64,000 nucleotides of DNA, from assembly GCA_001643675.2 (NCBI GenBank), contig LSRY02000031.1, forward strand, positions 899,001 through 963,000, in the 5' to 3' direction. Every line of letters begins with the position of its first letter. Positions within the stretch are counted from its first letter, which is position 1. Under the pieces are notes generated by a model that worked only from the letters and a program-made list of their open reading frames with translations, was not told the DNA's origin and did no database searches. The stretch is from Monocercomonoides exilis (Eukaryota > Preaxostyla > Oxymonadida > Polymastigidae). Of the stretch, positions 33,189 to 44,729 are shown in pieces. Both the position numbers and the translations under genes were made by a program.

Positions 33189-36004
33189 GCAAAATTATTG
33201 TTTCAAATTTGTGTTTTGAAATGCTTTGATATTTTTGAGGACTATCGAGAATGAAGCAGATTGTATTTCCTTTTTTTTTTTAATTGTTTGTTTAGTCCCT
33301 CTCTTGTTTAGAGAGAGGGAAAAGGCATAATTCTTTTTTTATTGCTTTTATTTTTTTTTTTTCTAATTTTTCAATTGAGCCATTCATTTGTGTCCTGTTG
33401 AAACAATTTCACATCACTAAATTTTTGCGGGTGACAGTTGAATGGTTTTTTTGTTTGGTTTTGCATTTTCAAAAAGCGTTTTTTTTTAATTGTTTGTAGT
33501 CAGATTTGAGAGTCACTTCAAAATGTATTTTCCAATATTTTAAAGTTGAAAAGTTTTTTTTTTTTTCCCAATAAAGTTGTGTGAAAGAATAGACATGTTT
33601 GCTTCTTTCAAAAAAATAATATTGGAGAAGAAAGGAAAATCTTTGGAAAATGATTCAAAAAAAAAAAAAAAAACTGAACATATTATTTGTTTGACTATTT
33701 TTTATAAAATAAACACTTTTCAATTCAAAAGAGAAAAGGAATGAGAGATTTGTTGTTTTTTCGTTATTGGTTTCAAATGTTTAGAAATCAATGTTCAGTA
33801 TTTTGTGATGTTTGAAAAGAATGAGATTTCTTTGAAAAAAAATATAGTTATCCAATTTATTTATCAACAAAAAACTTAAAGAATTCTTGATTCCAAATAT
33901 AAAACGAAATTCTTTATTGTTTTCTTAATCTTAATCGTTATCTTTTTCTTTTCTTTTCTTTTCTTTTTTCTTTTTTTTATTTAAAAAAAAAAGACTTGTT
34001 TGAGTCAAATAGGGATTTCAGTGGGAAGTTTTTTTTTTCAATAAATAATATCGAATTTTTTGGAGTTGAAATTTTTTCTGTCCCTTGTGTGATTTTCTAA
34101 CTTTTTTTTTTTTATTTTGACAATTTAAGAATATTACTGTAATTTTCATTTTTGAAAAAAATGAATTGAAAATAAATTCTAATGTTATTGAAATGAATTG
34201 AAATTATTTTTTTTTTCCAAAAATGTCAAACCAACGAACAATCACAATGAATTTTAACTTCACAAACACTCAAAGACTTTATGGAAAATAATTTTTACAT
34301 GATTAATTTATTTTATGTTTTCAATTATTCAACAATTTTTGGATATGTTCAAATATTTATTGATAAAACCATAATAACATTAATATTCCTGCACTTTTTA
34401 TTTTCCGTTTTCCGGAGTTTTTTGAATTTGTTGAAGATTGTTTCGAGATGAAACTTGCACAAACTTTTATTTATTTTTCATTTTTACAAGGATGAAGTGG
34501 GAATTTCCAGTTTGCTTCAGTTTTTTAAATAAACAGAAAATTACTCGTTTTGAAGACAGATGTTGCACAAATGTTTTTATTCACTTTCCCTCCTGTTCAA
34601 TAAATAATGTTTTTGCAGAAACACTGCTTTTACACCTAAACCTTATGATATCAAGTCTTAATAGACTGTTTATCAAAAAATGATTCATCCCATGCCATTC
34701 CATGTGATTCCTGAACAAAGAAGACATATTTTGTGTTACTGTTTGTTTTTATTTTCGTTTATTTTTGGTTAATTTCATTTGCCTGAGAAAGGCTGCATTT
34801 GATCGAAAATGCAAAAGAAATGATTGTTATATCAGACTCGGAATCTGAGGGGAAAACAGACACAGAACAAAAACAACGGAAAAGCTAAAGGAATCGAATG
34901 TTAGAGTTTTTCTTTTTTCAAAATTATTTTTCATATGTGCGTTTTAGGAACGTTTTATTCAATCATCAAAAAAATGGATTATTTTGATTATTAATCACAG
35001 AGACATTCAAATCCTTCTCCGATTGCACAAAGCTGTAAATGGCATAAAGGTTCAATAGCGAAAATGGGAATATGGAAATTATTTTTTGGAAAAAGCAGTC
35101 ATCATGATTGAGCAATCTCCAAATCTCCTCGTATTCATCAAAAAAACAATTTTCAATGTTCAATAAATGTGAGAAAAGGCTGGATTGAGGAATTTTTGAA
35201 GGAACTGGAAAATATCTGAAAAAGGCAGAATTTCATTGGATTACTGGTCAAGAATAACTGAAGCGAGATTGATTTAAAAACAAATTGGAAAGAGGAAAAA
35301 CAAAGGTGAATACAGTTCTGATGGAAAACATAAACTGCAACAAAGAAGAAGACTTGAAAAAGGGAAGATATGTAACAGAAGAGAGCAAAAGGAGGATCAT
35401 TTGAGGAACAAACGAAGAAAAATCAGAAAAGAGAAAGAACAGAGGATAATGAATCAAAAATCGATTTCTTTCTGAAAAAAGGAAAAAAGAAATTCACAGA
35501 AAAGAATTGCAGGAAAACATAGTTTTGAAGACTTAGTAAAGAATTGAAACAATATTATTCAATGAAGCAAAAGCAATTAAATGGCGTTTTGAAACATTCA
35601 GAATTTTTTATTGGTATTTTTATTTTCATCATTTTTTGATATTTTTTTTCTCTTTTTGTATTTTCAGGAATATTTGATATTAGGTGAAGAAAATATGAAG
35701 ATATCAGAAAAAAGACATCAATTTTACGGAAAAAGAGCTGAAGGGACGAGGAATTTCATTCAAACGGAACATGCGAGGAAAGATGAGTTTCAAAAATATT
35801 GAAGAAAAAAGAAAAAATCAATTGAAGAAGGCAGTTTTTTGGAATTAATGTTAAAATAGAATGAATAAGAAAAATGGAAATAAAAGCAGTGAAATGAATT
35901 TAGAAAATGGAATTTGTGCAGGAAAAAATGTTTTTTGATGCTCCACAAGATATGGGTTGATATCAAAAATATGGGATCATGAACCCATAATCATCACAAA
36001 ATCA
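33189..36004. other. Long AT-rich intergenic region
   Basis: About 2.8 kb without a supportable gene. It holds many T/A homopolymers (33270-34220). A short minus-strand open stretch at 34966-35163 (FSLLNLYAIYSFVQSEKDLN) has no context. The last ~900 bp are purine-rich on the plus strand and would hold the promoter of the gene at 36005. Confidence 0.45.
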
Positions 36005-39000
36005 ATGATTCCCTTCGTTTTTCTTGTGTGTTTGTTGCCAGCCATTTGTGGCAAAGAAAGAAACGACAAGGTGAGAAATGAATATGATGCTTTCCATGTT
36101 CATGGAATGGAGAAGAGTGGAATTTTGGAGAGGAGAAGCGTTGTTCGGATGTTCTGCGAAATACACAACTCGTCAGTTGAATTGAAGGGGATGTTGCTTG
36201 AAAAGCCAGATGATTGTGTGATGATTGAAATAAGAGCAGGATCATTGCTGCAGGTTAAGGGGAGTGCGTTTGCGAGAAACAATGAGTGGAATGGTCATTA
36301 TGTGAGGAATGGAGGGGCATGCTGGCTGATAAACGCGACTTTGGGAATTGGGAATGGTCATAAATGTGGAATGATGGGGAGTTTGGTGAAGATGGAAGGG
36401 AGTGATTTGTCTTCGTTGTTTGTGAAAAACAGTGAGTTTGAGGATATTGTGTTTTGTGAGAGTGGATGCAGTATTTTGAGAGATGGTTCAGGAAGTTTTG
36501 AAGGAATTAAAAACTGCATATTTGCAAATATCACAAAGAAATATGATGAGACAGAGAAAATACAAACTGGAAAAGAGAGGATGATGAAAATGAGCTTTAT
36601 GGAGGATTGTGTTGTTGAAAGATCGATGAATGTGCTTGAGGGAGGGATTGTGAGTGGAACAGAAGGATCTGGTTCATTCACCTGCAACAATTGCACATTT
36701 GTTCAGAATGAAAGAGTGGACCGGAGAGTTAGAAATACAGACAGACAGTCAACAACTCAAACACAGACATTTTCGAACGCTGAATGGATTGGGTGCTCTG
36801 CTTCATGTGGTGGTGCACTATATGTGCATGACAATTCGAGTGCAACGCTGACAGTTGAGAATTCGTCGTTTGTGAAATGCAACGCGACATCCACAAGGGG
36901 AGGGGGAATATTTGCTTTGAACATTGCAGAATGCACAGTGAAGCATTCCACATTTGTTGAGTGCTATTGTGTATCATCAGCATATTATGGAGGTGCTGGA
37001 GCAGAAATTTCTGGAATAGCAATCCAAGCGTTTGTTGAAAACTGTTTGTTCAAAGATGGATTATCTGGAAATGATGGTGGAGGACTTGGGATTTGGAGTT
37101 CAAAAACATTAAAAACTGAAGATTGTGTATTAAACTGTTTTTTCCAAAATTGTTGTGTAAACAATGTGGCAGATTCTGATGGTGGAGGATTTATAAATTG
37201 GGATACAGTTGATAGAATTGTTTTGAGAAACTGCCTTTTCCAAGGATGCCATTCAGATTTAAGAGGAGGAGCCATAATGATTATGACCAATGGATATTGT
37301 GGAAATCTTTTATGGTTTTGCTTTTTCCACAATAACACAGCACAACATGGAAATGACATTTTCATACCTGACAACAGCACAGATTCCCAAGTCATTTGGT
37401 GCTTCTCAACAAGCATAAATGGAAATAGATATTATGCAGATGGAGATAAAAGCTATTGGCTTCCAAATGAAGGAGGAGGAAGCAGATTTGTTGCTTCTGT
37501 GGAGAATCAGACAAATGCAAAAGACACATTCAGCTGTGGGTTGAATGAAAGTTGTGCATGCCTCACCATCAGCCATTGCCTTTCCCAAATGATTGAGGGA
37601 TTTGTGGAGGAAATAAAGGTGTTGAGTGGAACAGTTGCGGAAGGCAAAGGAATTGATGTTGGGGAGAAAACAATCACTGTGAATGGAGCTTTGCCAGCTG
37701 GTTCAGCCATTGAAACAAAATTCGAGGGAAATGGACTGAGTCTGTTTTGTGTTGGAACAGGTGAATTGACTGTGAGTGATTTGTCTGTGGTTCACAACAC
37801 ATTGTTTGAAAATAACCGACAATGCATTCTGTTTGAGGTTGAGGGAAGTGGGTTGATGGATGTGAAGCGAATGAGTATTTCGATGGATTCAGCTCATTCA
37901 GAAGAGAGGAGCATTCAGAACTCACTTGTGAAACTGGAAGGGGGAGAGTTGAAGATGCAAGATGTGAGATGGGAACAAACATTCAGCATCACAAGTGTGA
38001 TATCTCTGCCTCAAGAATCATCTGTGATATTGTCTCTGGATAATTGTGTGTTCAGCAACATTGTGAGAACAACAGCAGGATCATCTCTGATAAGTGTGAG
38101 TGAAGGGTCATATTCGATAACTCTTGATGGATGCACGATTGATGGGTGTGGAAGTGAAGACTGTGAGTTTGGAGGGGAAATGATGGTTGAAATGGGAAGT
38201 GGAAGTTCATTGAATGTGAAAGGAGGCACTGTGAAGAACTGTTATGCCTCAGCCACTCAAGGGAGAGGAGGAGGGATTGGGCTGAAAGTGAGAGACACAA
38301 GTGCAGAGTTTCTGATTTCATCAGGATTTGAAGGGAACAGGGCCAGATGGGGAAGTGACATTTTTGTTGACTCTATCGATCTGGAATCAACAGCAACAAG
38401 TGGGAAGATCGCTTCATTGACTGCTTCATTGGAAACAAAGAGCAAGATGCAGGGATATGAAAATGGGGATGAATCGTTCCCAATTCCACTGTGTGTCTAT
38501 TTGTGGAACAACTTTTCAGCTCCAGCGTTTGTGGGAGGAGGATCATTGAGCCATGATTTCTCGAAGTGTGGATTTGAAGAGTTTCCGTGTTCATCCATTT
38601 TGAAGGCAGTGTCGCTCCATTTTGAAGGGAAGAAAAAGGATGTTGCTCTTCTTGAGCCATTTTCCTTTGAGGAAGAATTGGAGTTGATTTCGAATGAATG
38701 GAGCATTGCATCCAAAGAGAATGAGATGAAGTGCGATGTTTCTGATCAGAAAGAGGGAGCTCAAAGTGGATTGATAAAAAACGCAGTTTCTGTGTGTGTG
38801 ACTGGCATTGTATTTTCTTTGAAGAAATCACTGACATTTCATGAAAGTGTGTTTGAGTGTCATTCAGGGAAGCTTGCACTGAATGGATGTGGGATGGAAG
38901 GAGGCACTGAGACTATTTCGACAGTGTTTGTGAAGGCTGTTGGAGGGGTTGTGGAGGTGAGTGAGTTTGGATCAGAGAATATGAAAATTGGAGATTCATC

Positions 39001-42000
39001 GATATTTGTTGTTGAAGGGGATGCTGAAAGTGTGCCTTCGATGAATATGACTCATTGCGATTTTTCCGAAATCACATTTGGTGATGGGAGTGTTGTTGAG
39101 TGCCACGAGGGGATTATTGAAGAGATGTCGGGATGCACATTTTCATCGATCACTGGTTCGAAGGGAAGTGGAGGATGCATCAGCATTGTGAACAATAAGG
39201 ATGATGATAATGATGGAAGAGATTTCAAAGTGGAAATAAATGACTGCACATTTGAAGGGTGTGCTATAACTGGAGAGGAGGGAACTGAGATTGGAGGAGG
39301 TGCACTCTTTTATGAGGCATCTTCAAAAACGAATCTGTTGATAAGTTTGTGTTCGTTTTATTGTTGCAGAGCACCATATGAAGAGGGAAGTGTTGGATAT
39401 GGAGGAGGAATAATGTTGAAGATGCCGAAAGAAGAAGAAGAAGGAAAGGCAGGGTTTGTGATATCCTCACCTGTTTTTTCATCTGAGAAGCCGAACAATG
39501 CGAAATATGGGAAGGATCTGTTCATTTCATCTCCATCGCTTGCCAAGAGCATCAAGAACGAAACACTTCCATTTGTGAAAGACAGACTGGAGATGCTGAC
39601 AGAAGACTCGATGAGAGGATATGATGGAGAAAACAAGGAGTGTGCAATCCCACTGATCTATTTCTGGAAATCTATTGGATCGAGTGTTTATATTGCAGAG
39701 GAAGGAAACAATGTTATTGTGTGTGGGTTGTTGGAGTATCCATGCCGATCAGTTGATTATGGAGTGAAGCGAGGGAGTGACTTGGGGATTGAATCAATTG
39801 CAGTTCAGGGGATTTGTGATGTGAGGAGTGTGATTGGGATGAATGGGATGAAAATGGAAGGAACAAATGGGGAGTCAGATAAAATCCAATTTGCTCAAAC
39901 AATTGAAGGGAATGGGGATGCTGTTGTTGAATGCAAAGGTGTTGTTCAGTTCGGTGAATTGGGGATTCTGATTCCCAGTTCCTTTGACAACGGAGCAAAT
40001 ATCCTCATCCAGACAGGTTCAGAAGCAATCAAAACGAGTGTTGTGAGCTGTTCAATTAATAGGAGTAACAACGTGGAAGATAAGGTGTCATTTGTTCTGA
40101 TCAGTGCATTGAAAGGAATTGTTTCGATTGAAAAGACAGAAATAGCTGGATTCTCAACGATGCATGAGATAATGAGCATATCAGCTGATTGTGTGACAAC
40201 CATGAGCGATGTGTCCTTTGAAGATATTTCATTGAGTGGGAAAAGTGCAATTGCGATGAGTGAAAGTGTGATTCCTGGAAGGGAGAATGATAATGCAGAA
40301 GAAGTGTGGAACATTCTATTTGAACAATGCACATTTGTGAATGTGAAGCACAATGGGTCAAGCAACCCTTCGTTGCTTTGTTGTGATATTCCAAAAGAAG
40401 CGCGATTGAAAATGGAGAATTCAACGATTGACAATTGTGGATCGACAAGTTCTCATGAAGGAGGAGGAGTGTTTTTCCTTCTCAATGAGAGGGGGAGATT
40501 GGAGATGAATCACACAAATGTGACAGAGTGTTTCTGCTCGAACATCGGGAGAGGCGGAGGACTGTTTTTGAAATCGCAAAGTGTCTCACAGAAGACTTTG
40601 CCATTTGTGCTGTCGAACATCACATTCCTTCAGAATGTTGCATCGAAGGGGAGAGATGTGTTTGTGAAGTGCACTGACCTTGACTTGCAGATAAGTGAGT
40701 CACAATTCCTGATAAATTTTGGGGAGCCATTTGTGAGGGAGCTGGCGATATGGGGATGCACAGCAGACAATTATGGGGATGAAGAGGATCTTCTGAGGAG
40801 AATGTTCGGGTTCAGGAGCGAATTCATATTTGTGTCATCGATTGTGGAGAACAGCAGCGACAGCAAACAGTGTGGGGAGATGAAGAGCACATGCTCATCG
40901 CTGAATGTTGGGGTGAGCCACATCATCCCATCAGATTATTCGCAGCTGTTTGTTTGGAATGAGACAGAATTGACTGGTTCGTGCTCAGCTGAGAAAGTGA
41001 CGATCAAGTCGATGGAGGCGAGCAGGAATGGGGAGATAAAAGTGAAAGAGATTGAGCTTGGGAATGAGGGAGTTGTGATAACTTCGGAATCTGTTCGAAT
41101 TGAGAAGGTGTCATTTGTTTTTGGTGGGATGGAGAATATTGTCTGCTCGTGCTTGATACACCAGCTGAATGGATCTCTCATTCTGGAATCTGTTTCATTC
41201 TTGTCAGAGAGCAGAACAGCAGAAAACACACAGACCCTTTTTGACTTTTCTCTGATTGTTGTTGAAGATGGGGTATTTGAGGCAGAAAAGTGCAGTGTTG
41301 GCCACTTGAGCTTCTCGAAGCCTGTATTTGAGATATTGCATTCAGAAAGGGTAACATTTGAGGATGTGGGAGTGGATGATGTGGAATGCAAGGGTTCGTT
41401 GATTGAATGTGGGAAAAGTGAGAAATTGAGCATTTCGAAGTTTGCAGCCACAAACATTGAGTTGGAAGAAAAGAGTCTGATCTCACTTGGAAACAGCCAC
41501 TCATCACTCGTTTTGTCATTGGTATTATCATCATTCAGGAACATCAGCCGATCAACTTCTGGATCAAGCATTGTTTGCTCAAGTCAGCCGATGAGTGGAT
41601 TTGAGACGTGCAACTGCTCGTTTCACGAGTGCACATCAGAATCACAAAAGGGGAGCCAGGTGGCGATAACAAATGCAAACAAAATGTTTATCGATTTGTG
41701 TGTATTTGAAGGGAGTATTGTTTCAGGAACAGAAGGGAATGAGATCACTGATGAAGTTTGCAAATGGAATGGGTCAGTTGTTGACTTGTCAATGAGTGAA
41801 GCAGTTGTGAGAGACACCACGATTTGCAACTCGTCGAAGGGAGGGATGAGTGTGAGTGGAGGTACAATAATTATCAAAGATGGAAGATTTGAGAACAACA
41901 ATCCTTCGATTGAGAATTACCCATCAGTGAGAAGAAACATTATTTGCTCAAATTCTGCCTCACTAACAATCTCCAGTTTGAAAGGAGGAGATGGAGTTTT

Positions 42001-43780
42001 ACCAAATACATCACTTTGGATTCTGAATGAAGGATGTAATTTTGAAGGGATTATTTCCGAGAGGGCATCTCCATTCTTCATTCCAGTGTTGGAGAGTGTT
42101 GAAGCAAAGGAAGTGGGAGAAGAAGTGGAGATTGTGTTCAAAGGAAAGGAGCTGCTGCCATGCGATTTGTCATTCATGGTTGTAAAGCAGATTGGAGAAG
42201 AAAAGCAGATTGAGCAGCATGAGTTTGGTGAAAGTGGATATGTGTCAGAGACCGAAGTTGAAGGGAGACTGCCAAAAGAGATGATAACGGAAGCAGGAGA
42301 AGGGGTGGAGGTGAGTGTGTGCATTCTGTTTGGAGATGGAAATAATCCATCATCAACAGATTCTTTCATCCTGAAGAACAAGAGCGAATCAAAAACAAAT
42401 GGAGAAGAAAAGCTTGCTGAAGGAGGAAAAGAAGGGAAATCGTATTTGTTGTTGATTGTGATTATCATGGCATTTGTTCTTCTAATCATTCTGATTGTGG
42501 CAGTGATATTCATTGTTCGATGGAGAAAGGTGAAGAATGAAGCAGAAGATCTGAGAGAGATTGTGAATGACACAGTGAGAAAAGATCCGAAGCTGATTGA
42601 GATGGTGACGATGGAGATGTCACCTGAGGAGCAGTGGAGGAGAGCAGAGAGGGAGGCAGAGAAGAAGAATGAAGAGAGGATGAAGAAGAGGGTGTATGAG
42701 AAAAGCTTGGGGCACTCAGAGTCATCTGAGCATCTTCTGTCTGAGAGTGGTTCCACTGAATATATTCTGGGAAGAGACTCTGATAAGATTCCTGAATGGG
42801 CATTGGAGAAGGTTGAAGAAGAAGAGATTCGAAACAGAACGCCATCACCATCAGTATCTTCCACATGTTCAACTGATTCAGATTCAACATTTGTTCGTGG
42901 TGAGGATCTGTGCCCGACCACTTCATCGATGTCAAACTTGGTGGATGCAATGGCCTGTTCATCACCTCATGAGAAGCTGATTGTGGATTTGAGGGATTCA
43001 TTGTTCATGCTGCTGCATGGAAGGAATGCGAAGAAGGAGATGGCGATTGGCTCGTTGAAAGAAAGAGAACAAACAGCTGCACAGATATTATTCTGGGTTG
43101 CGAATGGAGCACTCCATTCATTTAATGAAATGGAAAACCCTCTTCAGTCATTGGCCAATCTGAGTCCTCACATTGTTCTATTCTCAGAACACATGGTGAT
43201 TTGTATTGTGATGCACTCTGACTTATTGTCAGATGATGATTCAGATTCATCCTCCATCTCTTCATCAACTGTTGTGACATCTGCCAGTGATGATGATGAT
43301 GATGATGATGACTCCCTTCCCTCATCAGCATTTGAAGAGGATGAGGATGCGTTCAGAAAGGAGTGCCTGAGGTGGAAGGCGCCAGAGCTGCAGATGAACA
43401 AGAAGATGGGGGCGACGAAGGAGTCAGTTGTGTTCTCGATTGGGATGATGGTGTGGGAGTGTGTGACACTGGAGATCCCGTTTGGGGAGTATGAGGGAGT
43501 GGTGGCAGGGCAGAAGATAGTGAATGGGGAGAGACCAGACTTTTTGAAGACTGAAGGGAGCAATCTGGGTGGATTGATCATTGCGTGCACTCGGACAGAA
43601 AGTGTGGATCGCATATCTCTGGGAGATGTGAAGAGAGAGCTGATTGGGAACTTTCCACCAGGAGCAGCGATGCTCACAGTGACAGATGCATTGGGGCTGA
43701 TGCAAGAGAGCGAAGGCAACGAAAGAGAATCCAAGGAAATTGGAACAGAAGACGAGTCTGAAAATATGAAATTTGAATAA
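36005..43780 (+). CDS. Complete surface beta-helix/transmembrane/pseudokinase protein
   Basis: An uninterrupted frame of 2591 aa. The ATG at 36005 is chosen because it begins a good signal peptide (MIPFVFLVCLLPAICG); the frame is open 48 bp further but without an upstream ATG. Residues ~20-2100 are four or more beta-helix modules, each closing with text like GYENGDES..PLCVYLW then a CGFEEFPCSS-type Cys pair. One membrane helix lies at ~2147-2173 (LLLIVIIMAFVLLIILIVAV), then a basic stop-transfer. The cytoplasmic tail has a conserved KSLGHSESSEHLLSESGSTE block and a kinase-like C-lobe (RWKAPEL at ~2457; VVFSIGMMVWECVTLEIPFG). ATP-binding and catalytic motifs are absent: LSPHIVLF stands where HRD..N is expected, and an Asp/Ser linker stands where DFG is expected. 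It is likely a cell-surface adhesin or receptor with a pseudokinase tail; that role is inferred. There are no introns. Confidence 0.9.
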   Translation: MIPFVFLVCLLPAICGKERNDKVRNEYDAFHVHGMEKSGILERRSVVRMFCEIHNSSVELKGMLLEKPDDCVMIEIRAGSLLQVKGSAFARNNEWNGHYVRNGGACWLINATLGIGNGHKCGMMGSLVKMEGSDLSSLFVKNSEFEDIVFCESGCSILRDGSGSFEGIKNCIFANITKKYDETEKIQTGKERMMKMSFMEDCVVERSMNVLEGGIVSGTEGSGSFTCNNCTFVQNERVDRRVRNTDRQSTTQTQTFSNAEWIGCSASCGGALYVHDNSSATLTVENSSFVKCNATSTRGGGIFALNIAECTVKHSTFVECYCVSSAYYGGAGAEISGIAIQAFVENCLFKDGLSGNDGGGLGIWSSKTLKTEDCVLNCFFQNCCVNNVADSDGGGFINWDTVDRIVLRNCLFQGCHSDLRGGAIMIMTNGYCGNLLWFCFFHNNTAQHGNDIFIPDNSTDSQVIWCFSTSINGNRYYADGDKSYWLPNEGGGSRFVASVENQTNAKDTFSCGLNESCACLTISHCLSQMIEGFVEEIKVLSGTVAEGKGIDVGEKTITVNGALPAGSAIETKFEGNGLSLFCVGTGELTVSDLSVVHNTLFENNRQCILFEVEGSGLMDVKRMSISMDSAHSEERSIQNSLVKLEGGELKMQDVRWEQTFSITSVISLPQESSVILSLDNCVFSNIVRTTAGSSLISVSEGSYSITLDGCTIDGCGSEDCEFGGEMMVEMGSGSSLNVKGGTVKNCYASATQGRGGGIGLKVRDTSAEFLISSGFEGNRARWGSDIFVDSIDLESTATSGKIASLTASLETKSKMQGYENGDESFPIPLCVYLWNNFSAPAFVGGGSLSHDFSKCGFEEFPCSSILKAVSLHFEGKKKDVALLEPFSFEEELELISNEWSIASKENEMKCDVSDQKEGAQSGLIKNAVSVCVTGIVFSLKKSLTFHESVFECHSGKLALNGCGMEGGTETISTVFVKAVGGVVEVSEFGSENMKIGDSSIFVVEGDAESVPSMNMTHCDFSEITFGDGSVVECHEGIIEEMSGCTFSSITGSKGSGGCISIVNNKDDDNDGRDFKVEINDCTFEGCAITGEEGTEIGGGALFYEASSKTNLLISLCSFYCCRAPYEEGSVGYGGGIMLKMPKEEEEGKAGFVISSPVFSSEKPNNAKYGKDLFISSPSLAKSIKNETLPFVKDRLEMLTEDSMRGYDGENKECAIPLIYFWKSIGSSVYIAEEGNNVIVCGLLEYPCRSVDYGVKRGSDLGIESIAVQGICDVRSVIGMNGMKMEGTNGESDKIQFAQTIEGNGDAVVECKGVVQFGELGILIPSSFDNGANILIQTGSEAIKTSVVSCSINRSNNVEDKVSFVLISALKGIVSIEKTEIAGFSTMHEIMSISADCVTTMSDVSFEDISLSGKSAIAMSESVIPGRENDNAEEVWNILFEQCTFVNVKHNGSSNPSLLCCDIPKEARLKMENSTIDNCGSTSSHEGGGVFFLLNERGRLEMNHTNVTECFCSNIGRGGGLFLKSQSVSQKTLPFVLSNITFLQNVASKGRDVFVKCTDLDLQISESQFLINFGEPFVRELAIWGCTADNYGDEEDLLRRMFGFRSEFIFVSSIVENSSDSKQCGEMKSTCSSLNVGVSHIIPSDYSQLFVWNETELTGSCSAEKVTIKSMEASRNGEIKVKEIELGNEGVVITSESVRIEKVSFVFGGMENIVCSCLIHQLNGSLILESVSFLSESRTAENTQTLFDFSLIVVEDGVFEAEKCSVGHLSFSKPVFEILHSERVTFEDVGVDDVECKGSLIECGKSEKLSISKFAATNIELEEKSLISLGNSHSSLVLSLVLSSFRNISRSTSGSSIVCSSQPMSGFETCNCSFHECTSESQKGSQVAITNANKMFIDLCVFEGSIVSGTEGNEITDEVCKWNGSVVDLSMSEAVVRDTTICNSSKGGMSVSGGTIIIKDGRFENNNPSIENYPSVRRNIICSNSASLTISSLKGGDGVLPNTSLWILNEGCNFEGIISERASPFFIPVLESVEAKEVGEEVEIVFKGKELLPCDLSFMVVKQIGEEKQIEQHEFGESGYVSETEVEGRLPKEMITEAGEGVEVSVCILFGDGNNPSSTDSFILKNKSESKTNGEEKLAEGGKEGKSYLLLIVIIMAFVLLIILIVAVIFIVRWRKVKNEAEDLREIVNDTVRKDPKLIEMVTMEMSPEEQWRRAEREAEKKNEERMKKRVYEKSLGHSESSEHLLSESGSTEYILGRDSDKIPEWALEKVEEEEIRNRTPSPSVSSTCSTDSDSTFVRGEDLCPTTSSMSNLVDAMACSSPHEKLIVDLRDSLFMLLHGRNAKKEMAIGSLKEREQTAAQILFWVANGALHSFNEMENPLQSLANLSPHIVLFSEHMVICIVMHSDLLSDDDSDSSSISSSTVVTSASDDDDDDDDSLPSSAFEEDEDAFRKECLRWKAPELQMNKKMGATKESVVFSIGMMVWECVTLEIPFGEYEGVVAGQKIVNGERPDFLKTEGSNLGGLIIACTRTESVDRISLGDVKRELIGNFPPGAAMLTVTDALGLMQESEGNERESKEIGTEDESENMKFE

Positions 43781-44729
43781 AAACAATGGAAAAACAAAAA
43801 AGGGAAGAGAACGATGAATGAATAGAGCGACAATTGGGAGATGAGGAAAGTGAAATAGAAAGAAGGACAAAGGAAGTGGAAATTGAAATTGACTGAAAGG
43901 TTAAGGAGTTTGCAAAAAGAAATTGTTTCAAAGAGAATTATTGGAAGGAACATGAATAATGAACAGCTAGAAAAGACAAAGGCAGGTTCAGCATTGGACA
44001 AAATAATCAAAAAAACAAAAAGCCAAATAGAGACAATACTTCCAGAAAGACGATCTTTCATTAATTTGGAAAATATTAATTGATTCAGGGAAAATGACTG
44101 ACCCTTTATTTTTGCATGAGGAGCGACTTGCTAACTTAGCGAGTGTTTGAGCAAATGGGAAATGCACACTCAGGGTCAGCTCATTTTCTGTGATTTTGTT
44201 TCTTTAATCGTAACTCCGACTTTTGAATTTTCGACTGCTTTGTGCAGAAACAAATATTGTCATATTCATCATTTTTCACAATCAGAGTTTTTGTTTGAAA
44301 TATTTAATTTTTGTGTGGAAATAGACATTATCTTTATTATCATCACTCTTTGTTCAATCTTTGGTTTTCTATTTTGATTAGAAAATCTTTTTGTTTATTT
44401 TTTGTTTATCTTATTTGTATATATTCATGCACCTCACCAGAATTATTGTTATTCAGTTATTTGTTTTTCTCATTTCATTTTTCTAACAGCAACATCCACT
44501 GCAATAATTGGAACATATTTTTTATTTATTATTCTGTTTTTTATGTTTCCATCTGTCAAAGCCTTGACAAAATATTTTACAAATCATTCATTTCAAAGAC
44601 CTTCGATACTTGAATTGATAAACAGATGACTATATTTTCTTTGATTGAATATTATCGAATTCATGAAAAACTATTTTCATTTCGTTAATAATTATGTCTG
44701 AACCAGTTTCATGAGAAAGCATTTTTTCC
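39691..44729 (+). repeat. Segmental duplication, copy 2 (partner 1-5040)
   Basis: It corresponds to 1-5040 with small indels; the spacing is 39690 at the start and about 39684 at the stop codons. Differences cluster in patches, for example around 41690-41900 against 2000-2200 and the juxtamembrane region, as expected if gene conversion acts between copies. Confidence 0.9.

Noticed and set aside
35957-36004. Upstream extension of the complete surface protein
   Set aside because: The frame is open here but has no ATG, and the signal peptide starts exactly at the ATG at 36005.
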